A DNA stretch of 64,000 bases from Deltaproteobacteria bacterium. Its GTDB lineage: Bacteria > Desulfobacterota > Binatia > HRBIN30 > CADEER01. Below are positions 1 through 10,300 of the stretch, in pieces (within the stretch, counting starts at the first letter, position 1; every line of letters begins with the position of its first letter). The stretch lies in assembly GCA_029262455.1 (NCBI GenBank), contig JAJCZJ010000011.1, positions 1 to 64,000 of the forward strand, in the 5' to 3' direction. A program made the translations under genes and the position numbers. The notes under the pieces are model-generated. The model made no database searches and was not told where the DNA came from. It was given only the letters and a program-made list of their open reading frames with translations.

Positions 1-62
1 TTCGCGACCTCACCGATCTTGAAGTAGAGCTTGTCCGGAAGTTCGCTGTTTGATCCGCCCAT
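1..62 (-). CDS. MerR-family transcriptional regulator, N-terminal fragment (runs off the window)
   Basis: Only the first 20 codons are present, read on the minus strand from an ATG at 62 to the window edge. They translate as MGGSNSELPDKLYFKIGEVA. The 'KLYFKIGEVA' stretch is the typical first helix of MerR-type winged-helix regulators. The gene starts 10 bp after the ihfA stop; a MerR-like gene directly after ihfA is a common arrangement downstream of pheT. A weak GAGG-like ribosome site overlaps the ihfA stop codon. The effector and the rest of the protein cannot be judged from this fragment. Confidence 0.7.
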   Translation of the reverse strand, partial: MGGSNSELPDKLYFKIGEVA

Positions 63-72
63 CAGGCCGGCC

Positions 73-360
73 TCAGCTCTCGTCGTTCATGCTCTTCTTG
101 AGCATTGGGCTCGCCTTGAACCCAAGAACTCTGCGCGCACGAATCGTGATCGATTCTCCGGTCTGTGGATTTCGGCCCTTGCGGGGCCGTTTGTCGTGGA
201 CCACGAAATTCCCGAAACCCGAGATCTTCACTTTGTGGCCGTGCTCGAGGTGATCTTTGATCATCTCGAACACCGAATCCACGACCTCGGCGGCCTCCTT
301 CTTGGAGAAACCGACTTTCTCGTGAATCCTTTCCACGATGTCCGCTTTGGTTACGGCCAC
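73..360 (-). CDS. ihfA: Integration host factor subunit alpha (HU/IHF family)
   Basis: This 95-residue protein is a nucleoid DNA-bending protein of the HU/IHF family. The family signature is complete: an N-terminal helical dimerisation part (MAVTKADIVERIHEKVGFSK), then 'GFGNFVV' near residue 48, then the DNA-wrapping beta-arm with 'GRNPQTGE' carrying the intercalating proline. Length matches IhfA (about 95-100 residues). It lies 28 bp downstream of pheT on the same strand, the classical pheST-ihfA arrangement, which favours IHF-alpha over HU. It is probably co-transcribed with pheST. IHF normally works as an alpha/beta heterodimer; no ihfB is visible in this window. Confidence 0.93.
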   Translation of the reverse strand: MAVTKADIVERIHEKVGFSKKEAAEVVDSVFEMIKDHLEHGHKVKISGFGNFVVHDKRPRKGRNPQTGESITIRARRVLGFKASPMLKKSMNDES

Positions 361-388
361 CGAGCCTCCCCCTTAAATTGGTTCACTT

Positions 389-2782
389 TCAACGCTGCTT
401 TACAGAGTACTCCTGCTCCAACGCCGCCATTAGCTGCTCCTGCAAACCATTCACTTCCTCGTCTGTCAATGTCCGGTCGACGGCCCGAAACGCGATGGAG
501 TATGCCAGGCTCTTCTGACCGGGCGCAATAGGCGAACCTACGTACTCGTCGAAGAGGTAAACGTCCTCCACCAGATCTGGGTTCCAATTGCAAACGAAGC
601 GGCTGATCTCGCCCGAATGGAAGTCACCATCGACGACCAGGGCCAGATCGCGGACGACCGAGGGATAACGCGGCAGTCCGGCGTAGCGGAGCGGCGGTAC
701 TTCCAACTTGACAACCGCATCCAGGTCAATTTCGAACAACCAGTGGGCGCCATCGAGGTCGAGAGTGACCTCGGCCTCGGGATGCAGTGCCCCGAGAATT
801 CCTACGGGTCGGCCGTCAATGTGTACGCACGCCGTCTTGCCCGGATGAAATGAGTCCAACGTCGATTCCGTGACCCAGGAGATCCGGTCCACTACATGCA
901 GTTCTTCAAATACCTGTTCCAGCACGCCCTTGGCATCACCAAAGTCCGGTGGCCGTCGGGTCCCTAGACCCAGCGTTGGCATCTGTCCGGCCAGCACACC
1001 GGCCACGCGCCAGCCCTCACGGGATTCCCCGTCGTGCCAGTAGACCTTGCCGATCGAGTACCCGGCAATCGCTCCTGCCCCCTGATTGCGATTGAGACGC
1101 CACATCGCGACGACACTGGTCAACAGGCTGCGTCGTAGCTCTGGCTCGTCACTTGCGATCGGATTGAGCAATCGCGTACCGCGACCGGTGGTATTCGTTC
1201 CCGGAAAAAGCTGGTTCCTTTGCTCCGACGCGAAGGCCAGACCGACCAGCTCACTGAAACCCAGACCCTGCAGCACTGTGCGAATTCTTTGCGCCAACTG
1301 CATCCGTAGCGGGACCTCACCAGAGGCGATCTGTTTGACCGGCATCCGTGTTGGGATTTCGCCGTAGCCGTGTACCCGTGCCACCTCTTCGATCAAATCG
1401 ATTTCGCGAACCAAGTCACTGCGGAACGTTGGGGGGTATACGGCGAGCGCTCCTCCGTCGGCCTTCTCGACTTTCGCACCAAGTGCCTTGACGGACCTGC
1501 GCACCTCTGAGCGGGCAATCTCAGTTCCGAGCAGAGCCGAGACCCGTTCAGGTCGTAAGGTGATCGGCTCCGCCTCCCGCCGCCCCGGATAACAGTCGAC
1601 CACACCTGGCGCGATCTCTCCGCCGGCGAGAGTGGCAATGAGTGCCGCGACCGCGTCGAGCGCGTCCACAACTCCCTCGACATCGACCGATCGTTCAAAG
1701 CGGTACGCCGCCTCCGATTTCAGGTCCAACCGTTTCGAGGTTTGTCGCACACTAGAGGGATCGAACCAGGCCGACTCAAGTAAGAGATCGGTGGTTGCGT
1801 CGGTCACCTCACTGTCAGCTCCACCCATGACACCGGCAATCGCCAGCGCTTCGTCACCCGTCGTGATCAGCAAATCGTCGCTGACCAGGGCACGCACCAT
1901 ACCGTCTAGAGTTTGCATGGCGTCGGTGGAACCGGCTCGCCGCACGACGATCTCGCGTTGCTGAAGCTTCGCTAGATCAAACGCGTGCAGCGGCTGGCCG
2001 CGCTCCAACATGACGTAGTTCGTCGCGTCGACAATATTGTTGACCGATCGCATTCCGGCCGCTTCGAGTCGCAAACGCACCCACATGGGCGATGCGCCCA
2101 CCGCAACACCGCGAATAACCCTCGCAGCATAGCGCCGGCATGCGCCCGCTTCGTCGATGCGAACCGAAACCTCGGCTGCTGCTGCCGCACCCTTCTCCTT
2201 GACCTTCGGGCGGTGTGTTCGCAATCGGACTCCGGTCAGGAGCGCAACCTCGCGGGCTAGACCCAAGATACTGAGGCAGTCCCCGCGATTGGGAGTTATC
2301 GATAACTCCACGATCGTATCGCGGGCGCCGAGGTACTCGGAGACGTCCTTCCCGATCGGTGCTTTGCCCGGCAGCTCGAGAATCCCGTCGGATTGGTCGG
2401 CTAACCCGAGTTCTGCCTCCGAACAGAGCATGCCCGCCGACGATACACCGCGCACTTCTGTCGTACCGATACGCGCGCCATTGGGCAGTGTAGCGCCGTC
2501 ACGCGCAAAGGCGACCCTCAACCCACGCCGGGCATTCGCCGCACCACAAACAACTGACAAAGGGTCACCCGCGCCGGCGTCGACCCGACAGACCTGCAAA
2601 CGGTCGCCGTTCGGATGTGGCTCGATCGCGACGATCTTTCCAACCACGACACCGGCGAGCCCCTGGCTGCGCTCTTCGACGGCGTCGACCTCGAGCCCGC
2701 CCATGGTCAAGACTTCACACAAAGCCGCCGTATCCGCGCCGATGTCGACAAATTCTGCGAGCCATCCCAAAGGGAGTTTCAT
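389..2782 (-). CDS. pheT: Phenylalanine--tRNA ligase beta subunit
   Basis: At 797 residues this is a full-length PheT. It forms an alpha2-beta2 enzyme with PheS that charges tRNA-Phe in the cytoplasm. Visible domains in order are: an EMAP/OB-fold tRNA-binding domain around residues 40-150 (GKIVAIEPHPNGDRLQVC), the B3/B4 editing domain, the B5 DNA-binding-like domain, the catalytic-like core, and a C-terminal ferredoxin-like anticodon-binding domain starting near 'RYPSVVRDLALVVD'. The ATG at 2782 is preceded by AAAGGAG at good spacing. The start lies 13 bp after the pheS stop, indicating translation from one mRNA. Confidence 0.97.
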   Translation of the reverse strand: MKLPLGWLAEFVDIGADTAALCEVLTMGGLEVDAVEERSQGLAGVVVGKIVAIEPHPNGDRLQVCRVDAGAGDPLSVVCGAANARRGLRVAFARDGATLPNGARIGTTEVRGVSSAGMLCSEAELGLADQSDGILELPGKAPIGKDVSEYLGARDTIVELSITPNRGDCLSILGLAREVALLTGVRLRTHRPKVKEKGAAAAAEVSVRIDEAGACRRYAARVIRGVAVGASPMWVRLRLEAAGMRSVNNIVDATNYVMLERGQPLHAFDLAKLQQREIVVRRAGSTDAMQTLDGMVRALVSDDLLITTGDEALAIAGVMGGADSEVTDATTDLLLESAWFDPSSVRQTSKRLDLKSEAAYRFERSVDVEGVVDALDAVAALIATLAGGEIAPGVVDCYPGRREAEPITLRPERVSALLGTEIARSEVRRSVKALGAKVEKADGGALAVYPPTFRSDLVREIDLIEEVARVHGYGEIPTRMPVKQIASGEVPLRMQLAQRIRTVLQGLGFSELVGLAFASEQRNQLFPGTNTTGRGTRLLNPIASDEPELRRSLLTSVVAMWRLNRNQGAGAIAGYSIGKVYWHDGESREGWRVAGVLAGQMPTLGLGTRRPPDFGDAKGVLEQVFEELHVVDRISWVTESTLDSFHPGKTACVHIDGRPVGILGALHPEAEVTLDLDGAHWLFEIDLDAVVKLEVPPLRYAGLPRYPSVVRDLALVVDGDFHSGEISRFVCNWNPDLVEDVYLFDEYVGSPIAPGQKSLAYSIAFRAVDRTLTDEEVNGLQEQLMAALEQEYSVKQR

Positions 2783-2795
2783 CGCTTCACTCCTT

Positions 2796-3818
2796 TCAGA
2801 ACTGCTCGAGAAAACGGAGATCGTTGCCGAAAAACAAACGGATATCGTCGATCTCGTACTTCAGCATCGCGATTCGCTCGACACCGATGCCGAAGGCGAA
2901 GCCCGAGACCTGCTCGGGATCGTAGCCGACGGCCTCGAACACATTCGGATCGATCATTCCCGAGCCGAGCACTTCGATCCACCCGGTCCCCTTGCACATC
3001 CGGCAAGCGCCACCCGCCGCTCCGCAGGCAAAGCATCCGATGTCCAACTCCGCACTCGGCTCTGTAAACGGAAAGAAGCTAGGGCGCAGGCGCACCGGGC
3101 AATCGGCGGCGAATAACTCGCGCACCGCCCTGGTCAGGACTCCTTTGAGATCGGCGAAGGTGATCCCTTGATCGACCATAAAGCCCTCGATCTGGTGAAA
3201 CATCGGCGAGTGCGTCGCGTCGCTGTCGTGCCGGTACGTCGCTCCGGTTGCGATCACCTGCAGCGGCGGTTTGCGCTCCTCCATGACACGGATTTGGACC
3301 GGCGACGTGTGCGTGCGCATGACCCGGCCGCCCTCGACGAAGAGCGTGTCCTGCATGTCCCGCGCCGGATGATCGGCCGGAAAATTGAGAGCCTCGAAGT
3401 TGTGATAGTCATCTTCGACTTCCGGACCTTCGGCGACACTGAAGCCCAATCCCACGAAGACCCCCACGAGCTCGTTCGTGATCTGCGTCAGTGGGTGGAT
3501 CCGGCCGAGCTGCGGCCGGCGTCCGGGGACGGTTACATCGATGCGCTCGCTTGCCACACGCCGCGATCGTTCGGCGGCACGGGCGCGGTCGAGGCTTGTC
3601 CCGATTCCGCCCTCGACTTCTTGCTTGATGCGGTTGACCAGAGCGCCCATCGCCGGGCGCTCCTCAGGGCTCACCTTGCCCATCCCGCGCAACACCGCGG
3701 TCAGCTCACCCTTGCGGCCGAGATAGCGGACGCGAATCTCTTCGATCGCGGACTCGGTCTCCGCCGTCTCCAGATCGCGCAAGGCCGCAGCGCGAATGTT
3801 CTCCAGGTCTTCTTTCAT
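2796..3818 (-). CDS. pheS: Phenylalanine--tRNA ligase alpha subunit
   Basis: This 340-residue protein is the catalytic alpha subunit of PheRS, a class II synthetase. An N-terminal coiled coil covers roughly residues 1-85. Motif 2 is seen as 'YRHDSDATHSPMFHQIEG', and motif 3 lies near the C-terminus ('GFAFGIGVERIAML'). It has a C-x2-C / C-x2-C cluster ('CFACG...CRMCKGTGW'), a variant seen in many bacterial PheS proteins and suggestive of zinc binding. It sits between rplT and pheT on the same strand. A short hairpin lies in the 54-bp gap upstream. Confidence 0.97.
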   Translation of the reverse strand: MKEDLENIRAAALRDLETAETESAIEEIRVRYLGRKGELTAVLRGMGKVSPEERPAMGALVNRIKQEVEGGIGTSLDRARAAERSRRVASERIDVTVPGRRPQLGRIHPLTQITNELVGVFVGLGFSVAEGPEVEDDYHNFEALNFPADHPARDMQDTLFVEGGRVMRTHTSPVQIRVMEERKPPLQVIATGATYRHDSDATHSPMFHQIEGFMVDQGITFADLKGVLTRAVRELFAADCPVRLRPSFFPFTEPSAELDIGCFACGAAGGACRMCKGTGWIEVLGSGMIDPNVFEAVGYDPEQVSGFAFGIGVERIAMLKYEIDDIRLFFGNDLRFLEQF

Positions 3819-3847
3819 CGCGCCGACCTACTCTCCCAAGGGCGGAC

Positions 3848-3864
3848 GGCCTCGCTGCGAGGCC
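3848..3864 (-). other. Short hairpin between rplT and pheS
   Basis: There is a perfect 7-bp inverted repeat (GGCCTCG / CGAGGCC) with a 3-nt loop in the 54-bp gap between rplT and pheS. No U-tract follows it on the minus strand, so it is not a standard intrinsic terminator. It could be an RNA-processing or partial attenuation signal separating ribosomal-protein expression from pheST. That role is inference. Confidence 0.4.
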
Positions 3865-3872
3865 ATAGATCG

Positions 3873-4232
3873 TCAGGCTGCTAGTTGTTGCTTCGCTGCC
3901 TCGGCGATCGCGCCAAAACCCTTGGGATCGCTCATCGCCATGTCGGCGAGCACCTTGCGATCGATCGCAATGCCACTCTTCTTGAGTCCGTGAATGAGCT
4001 CTCGATAGGTCAGGCCCACTTCGCGCGCTGCGGCGTTGATGCGTACAATCCACAGGCTGCGGAACTCCCGCTTGCGGACCTTTCGGTCGCGATAGGCGTA
4101 GGTCAGGCCTTTCTCGACCGTCTCGCGCGCTTGGCGGTAGAGCTTGCGTCGCCCGCCGACATTGCCTTTGGCGAGCTTCAAGACTTTCTTGTGTTTTGCA
4201 CGTCCGGTCGTGCCGCGTTTTACTCGGGGCAT
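3873..4232 (-). CDS. rplT: 50S ribosomal protein L20
   Basis: This 119-residue basic protein matches L20 in length and sequence. It begins [16 protein letters not shown], has the '[23 protein letters not shown]' core helix region, and has the C-terminal '[24 protein letters not shown]' globular part. L20 binds 23S rRNA early in 50S assembly and is known to repress its own operon in other bacteria. A GAGGAGAAG ribosome site precedes the ATG. It follows rpmI by about 50 bp. Confidence 0.98.
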   Translation of the reverse strand: MPRVKRGTTGRAKHKKVLKLAKGNVGGRRKLYRQARETVEKGLTYAYRDRKVRKREFRSLWIVRINAAAREVGLTYRELIHGLKKSGIAIDRKVLADMAMSDPKGFGAIAEAAKQQLAA

Positions 4233-4282
4233 CTCATCTTCTCCTCGGCGTCTCCCTATAGAGGGGGGCGCCCAACAACTAC

Positions 4283-4480
4283 TTACAGATAGGGCAGAAT
4301 TGCGCGGATATGCGGCACATCGACCGCAGCAATGAGGGTGTGTTTGCGAAGCCCCCTCTTCTGCTTTGCGCTCTTGTTACTCAGGATGTGGCGCAAGTAC
4401 GCCCGCTTCCGCTTGATCTTGCCGGTGCCGGTCTTGCTAAATCGCTTGGCCGCGCCACGCTTCGTCTTCATCTTCGGCAT
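4283..4480 (-). CDS. rpmI: 50S ribosomal protein L35
   Basis: This 65-residue protein begins [20 protein letters not shown] and contains '[22 protein letters not shown]', the standard L35 pattern. An AAGGAG site lies at normal spacing upstream. It follows thrS directly, with a gap of 30 bp. The usual order thrS-infC-rpmI-rplT therefore lacks infC here. No IF3-like reading frame occurs in the window. Confidence 0.98.
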   Translation of the reverse strand: MPKMKTKRGAAKRFSKTGTGKIKRKRAYLRHILSNKSAKQKRGLRKHTLIAAVDVPHIRAILPYL

Positions 4481-4510
4481 TTTTAGTTCTCCTTAATCCT
4501 ACTACGCCGC

Positions 4511-6424
<1,914 letters not shown>

Positions 6425-6504
6425 TGTCAATCGGTGCGGTTGCGGGTGATGCGTCAACGCAGTGGGAGACGGGAAAAAACCCTTACCCCCACTGCGTTTC
6501 AGAG

Positions 6505-6576
6505 TAGGCACGGGCGGATTTGAACCGCCGACCCCTTCCGTGTCAGGGAAGTGCTCTCCCCCTGAGCTACGTGCCT
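6505..6576 (-). tRNA. tRNA-Val (anticodon GAC)
   Basis: A full cloverleaf folds on the minus strand: acceptor AGGCACG/CGTGCCT with discriminator A, D-stem GCTC/GAGC, anticodon stem CTTCC/GGAAG with loop CTGACAC, and T-arm GGCGG-TTCAAAT-CCGCC. The anticodon is GAC (valine). CCA is not encoded. It lies 80 bp upstream of thrS on the same strand and may share its transcript. Confidence 0.95.
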
Positions 6577-6913
6577 TCAATAACTACAATATCTGACGCT
6601 GTCCCAGCCCTAGCCACTCCTCTACCTGCCGAGTGCTCGTCCAAGACCCGCTGACGGGCATAAAACGACGCAAATCCCAGCAATTAGCCAATCCCCGCTA
6701 GCTAGCAACTCCAGCGCAGGGAATCAAGATCGGTCGACTACGTGGAATGGTAGCCAGACCTGGCAAAACAATGTTTCTCGGTTTCTAGTCAAAGCACAAA
6801 AAAGCAACGCTGCGCCGGGCAGCCCGCCACCGCGGACATTCGAGCGCCCTCCAAGTGCCCCTCTCCCGGCGCCGCTAGTTGACCTGCCACCGCCGCGGCT
6901 GTAGTCGCCAGAC
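6577..6913. other. Intergenic region between tRNA-Val and gltX
   Basis: These 337 bp separate two divergent transcription units and must hold both promoters. I see no convincing coding sequence and no clear -35/-10 pair that I would assign with confidence. Confidence 0.5.
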
Positions 6914-8323
6914 ATGCCTGAGATCCGCACCCGATTCGCGCCGAGCCCGAGTGGCTTCCTCCACATCGGCGGTGCTCGCACTGCCCTGTTCAACTACCTC
7001 CTGGCACGAAATCTGGGCGGGAAGTTCGTTCTTCGCATCGAGGACACCGACCGCGAGCGCTCTACCCCGGAGTCGATCCAGGCCATCCTGGATAGCATGG
7101 AGTGGCTCGAGCTCGCGTGGGACGAGGGGCCGTTCTACCAGAGCGAGCGCTCGGCTGAGTACCAACCATACGTCCAGCGCATGTTGGACAGCGGTGCTGC
7201 CTACCGTTGCACCTGCACGCCCGAGCAAGTCGACGCGATGCGCAAGGAGGCGAAGGCCGCTGGCCGACGCCCGGGCTACAACGGCAGCTGCCGCAATCGC
7301 ACCGACATCGCCGCCACCGATCCTCACGTCGTTCGCTTCCGCACGCCGGATGATGGACAGACCGGGGTGAAGGACTTGATCCGCGGCGGAGTACTCTTCG
7401 AGAATACAGAATTTGACGACTTCGTCATTTGCCGCACCGACGGTACGCCGACGTACAACTTCGTCGTCGTCGTCGATGACGCCGAGATGCGCATCACCCA
7501 CGTCGTCCGCGGTGAGGATCATCTCTCGAACACGCCCAAGCAGATCTTGATGTACCACGCTCTCGATCTGTCGGTTCCAGAATTCGCGCACGTCCCGTTG
7601 ATCCTCGGCACCGACGGCTCGCGCCTCTCCAAACGCCACGGTGCGACCGGTGTCACGGCGTACCGCGACATGGGCTATCTGCCGGATGCCATGAACAACT
7701 ACCTCGCCCGGCTCGGTTGGTCGCACGGCGACCAGGAAATCTTCTCAAGAGCCGAGCTCATCGAGCACTTCTCACTCGATCACGTCGGCTCTTCTGCCGG
7801 CGTCTTCGACCCCGAGAAACTCGAATGGGTCAACTTCCAGCACCTCAAGGAGCTGCCCTCGTCGACCCTCGCCTCCGAGGTGAAACCACTGATCGAAGAG
7901 CGCCAGTGGCCGCTTCCCGGAGATGACGGTTGGTTGGCCAAAGCTGTTGCGACGGTGCAGGAACGAGCCAAGACCCTCGTCGAGCTGGTCAACAGCATCA
8001 AGTACTACTTCGTCGACGAGATCGAATTCGATCCGAAAGCGGTCGCCAAGCACCTCGCCAAGGCGCGCCCTGCCCTGCTGACCGATCTCGCCGATCAGCT
8101 GGCCGGCGTCGAGGATTGGAGCGAGCCCAACATCGAAGACGTGTTTCAGTATGTGTTGACCAAGCACGAGCTGAAGCTGGGGAAGTTGGCGCAGCCGGTG
8201 CGAGTCGCCCTGACCGGCGGAAGCGTGAGCCCCGGAATTTTCGAAATGGCCGCTGTGCTCGGCAAAGATCGCGTTCTCGCACGCCTACAAGCCGCAATTC
8301 CACTGGCCGAAGGCACCGACTGA
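6914..8323 (+). CDS. gltX: Glutamate--tRNA ligase
   Basis: This 469-residue class I synthetase has the HIGH-type motif 'FAPSPSGFLHIGGARTALFN' at residues 7-26 and the KMSKS-type motif as 'SRLSKRHGAT' near residue 237. Length matches bacterial GluRS (about 470). A Cys cluster (YRCTCTPEQ...SCRN) lies where zinc-binding GluRS forms carry their ligands. The C-terminal anticodon-binding region is helical and complete. No obvious ribosome site precedes the ATG. Whether it also charges tRNA-Gln cannot be read from the sequence. Confidence 0.96.
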   Translation: MPEIRTRFAPSPSGFLHIGGARTALFNYLLARNLGGKFVLRIEDTDRERSTPESIQAILDSMEWLELAWDEGPFYQSERSAEYQPYVQRMLDSGAAYRCTCTPEQVDAMRKEAKAAGRRPGYNGSCRNRTDIAATDPHVVRFRTPDDGQTGVKDLIRGGVLFENTEFDDFVICRTDGTPTYNFVVVVDDAEMRITHVVRGEDHLSNTPKQILMYHALDLSVPEFAHVPLILGTDGSRLSKRHGATGVTAYRDMGYLPDAMNNYLARLGWSHGDQEIFSRAELIEHFSLDHVGSSAGVFDPEKLEWVNFQHLKELPSSTLASEVKPLIEERQWPLPGDDGWLAKAVATVQERAKTLVELVNSIKYYFVDEIEFDPKAVAKHLAKARPALLTDLADQLAGVEDWSEPNIEDVFQYVLTKHELKLGKLAQPVRVALTGGSVSPGIFEMAAVLGKDRVLARLQAAIPLAEGTD

Positions 8324-8380
8324 TTTCCGCCGAACGGGCAGCCTCTGGATCATTGTCGCCGCCAGCGCTAGCGTCGGCCG

Positions 8381-9580
8381 ATGGCTGAGACATTGAGCGC
8401 TGGGAGCGCTGGCGATCGCATCATACGCAACGGAATCTTTCTTGCCCCGTTCCATCCGACCACAGAGGATCCAACCCTGGCGATCGAGCGCGATCTCGAC
8501 CTGATCGGGTTCCTCGATTCGATCGGCTACGACGAGGCCTGGATCGGAGAGCACCATTCCGCAGGGTTCGAGATCATCTCTTCCCCGGAAGTCTTCATCG
8601 CTGCCGCCGCCGAGCGCTCGAAGCGCATCAAGCTCGGGACTGGTGTGGTTTCGCTGCCGTACCACAACCCGTTGATGGTCGCGAATCGCATCATCCAGCT
8701 CGATCACCAAACCCGTGGTCGGGTGATGTTCGGCATCGGTCCCGGATTACTTCCATCCGACGCCGGGATGCTCGGCATCGAGGTGGCCACGCAACGCCCG
8801 CGCATGAACGAAGCGCTGGGAGTCATCCTCCGCCTGTTTCGCGGCGAAACGGTCGATCAGGAAAGCGATTGGTTCACGTTGCGCGGCGCGAAATGTCAGC
8901 TCCGGCCGTACACCCGCCCGCACCCTGAGATAGCAGTCGCCAGTACCGTCACTCCCAACAGCGCAATCCTCGCCGGCTCTCATGGCCTGGGCATGCTGTG
9001 CGTCGCTGCGACCACGGTCAACGGCTACGACGTCCTTGGCACGAACTGGCAAATCGCGGTCGACACGGCGGCCGAGCGCGGCGTCGAGATGGACCGCGGC
9101 AGACTGCGGCTGGTCGGGCCGGTTCACATTGCCGAAACGCGCGAGCGAGCGGTTGCCAACGTCGCTTACGGTTTGGGCGAATGGGCGCGCTACTTCCGGA
9201 CGGTGAACCCTGCGTCGCCGCCAGAGCTGCTGGCAGACGATCCTGTCGAGGCAATGATCGAGTCGGGAATGGCGGTGATCGGCACTCCGGACGATGCGGT
9301 CGAACAGCTCGACCGCCTGTGGCAGCGGACCGGCGGCTTCGGCTGCTTCCTCCAGCTGGCGCACAATTGGGCTGACCAGGAAAACACGCGACGCTCCTAC
9401 GAGCTCTACGCTCGACACGTCACGCCGGTATTCAACGGCGCAAATCGCGACCGTGATGGGTCGCTCGAGACCTACAGTAAGAACAGCCAAGAGCTCGTCG
9501 GCCAGGCGATCTCAGCGACGCTCGAGTCGATCAACCAGAACAGTGACAAGATCCAACAAGCGATCAAGAATCGCGGGTGA
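8381..9580 (+). CDS. LLM-class (luciferase-like) flavin-dependent oxidoreductase
   Basis: This 399-residue protein has the bacterial luciferase-like TIM-barrel pattern. 'IGYDEAWIGEHHSAGFE' lies near residue 47, 'LGTGVVSLPYHNPLMVANRI' near 88, and 'GRVMFGIGPGLLPSDA' near 113. Family members use reduced FMN or F420 to oxygenate or reduce small organic substrates; the substrate here is unknown. A C-terminal extension of about 60 residues ends in a Gln/Asn/Ser-rich helix. It lies 57 bp after gltX on the same strand and converges with the next gene. Confidence 0.85.
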   Translation: MAETLSAGSAGDRIIRNGIFLAPFHPTTEDPTLAIERDLDLIGFLDSIGYDEAWIGEHHSAGFEIISSPEVFIAAAAERSKRIKLGTGVVSLPYHNPLMVANRIIQLDHQTRGRVMFGIGPGLLPSDAGMLGIEVATQRPRMNEALGVILRLFRGETVDQESDWFTLRGAKCQLRPYTRPHPEIAVASTVTPNSAILAGSHGLGMLCVAATTVNGYDVLGTNWQIAVDTAAERGVEMDRGRLRLVGPVHIAETRERAVANVAYGLGEWARYFRTVNPASPPELLADDPVEAMIESGMAVIGTPDDAVEQLDRLWQRTGGFGCFLQLAHNWADQENTRRSYELYARHVTPVFNGANRDRDGSLETYSKNSQELVGQAISATLESINQNSDKIQQAIKNRG

Positions 9581-9588
9581 TCGACGGC

Positions 9589-10230
9589 TCAATCCAGATT
9601 CATCCGGAACTGGAAGATGGCCCCGAAGTTGCTGTCGCTGTTGTCGAGCTTCATCGGCAAGCCGACTCCCGCTGCGAAGCGTTGGTTGGGATGAACCCAG
9701 TGAAAACCAGCCACAGCCAAGCTGCCAAACTCACTGTCGTCGCCTCCCTCCAAGCGCAGGGTCACGTTCTTGACTGGGTAGACGATCGACCACCGCAGTC
9801 CCTTCTCAGCGGGGTAAAAGGCCCCCATCGGTTCGGCGGCGCGATCACCCAGATGTAAACGGACGTCGGGCATGCCTTCACCGACACTGAACTGCGCACT
9901 CACCGCGATCGGTCGCTTCCCTTTCTCGTCGCGATGTTCGACCAGAGGGACGCCCAACCCTTGAACATAGTCGATCGCCGTCTCGACGACTGGCGTCAGG
10001 TCGAGAGTTTTGCGTTTGCGCCGTGGCCGGTAGGTGTCGGATCGCATCAATAGCGCAAGAAACTGTTGGTCTCGCACTTGGTCCGGATCGAGAGCGAGTC
10101 GGGTATAGAACTCGTCGCGACCCCCCTCGTTCGAGGAGCCGTTCGATCCTTCAGCCACCACCACCGTCACTCCGGCCAATTGAAACACGAGAGCGACGAC
10201 GAGAGCTTTAAAAAACCACCGAAGCCGCAT
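9589..10230 (-). CDS. Exported protein of unknown function, possible outer-membrane-type C-terminus
   Basis: This 213-residue protein has a clear Sec signal peptide (MRLRWFFKALVVALVFQLAG, cleavage after VVVA). The mature part is beta-strand rich, with alternating hydrophobic stretches ('GLRWSIVYPVKNVTLRLEGG', 'FGSLAVAGFHWVHPNQRFAAG'). It ends in 'FGAIFQFRMNLD', resembling the last strands of a small beta-barrel. I do not recognise a named family. It converges on the flavin oxidoreductase gene, with an 8-bp gap. Confidence 0.6.
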   Translation of the reverse strand: MRLRWFFKALVVALVFQLAGVTVVVAEGSNGSSNEGGRDEFYTRLALDPDQVRDQQFLALLMRSDTYRPRRKRKTLDLTPVVETAIDYVQGLGVPLVEHRDEKGKRPIAVSAQFSVGEGMPDVRLHLGDRAAEPMGAFYPAEKGLRWSIVYPVKNVTLRLEGGDDSEFGSLAVAGFHWVHPNQRFAAGVGLPMKLDNSDSNFGAIFQFRMNLD

Positions 10231-10300
10231 CAGCCACCATTGCTGTTCTTTTTAGGCAGCGTAATGCATGGCAGGTGGAACTTACAACTGAAATTTTGCG

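Noticed and set aside
2157-3116. Long plus-strand frame (319 codons) across pheT/pheS
   Set aside because: It is a codon-bias shadow antisense to two certain genes, with Arg/Ser-rich composition.
6425-6580. Upstream extension of thrS by 52 codons
   Set aside because: The extension runs through tRNA-Val and has no TGS-domain character; the TGS domain begins right after the ATG at 6424.
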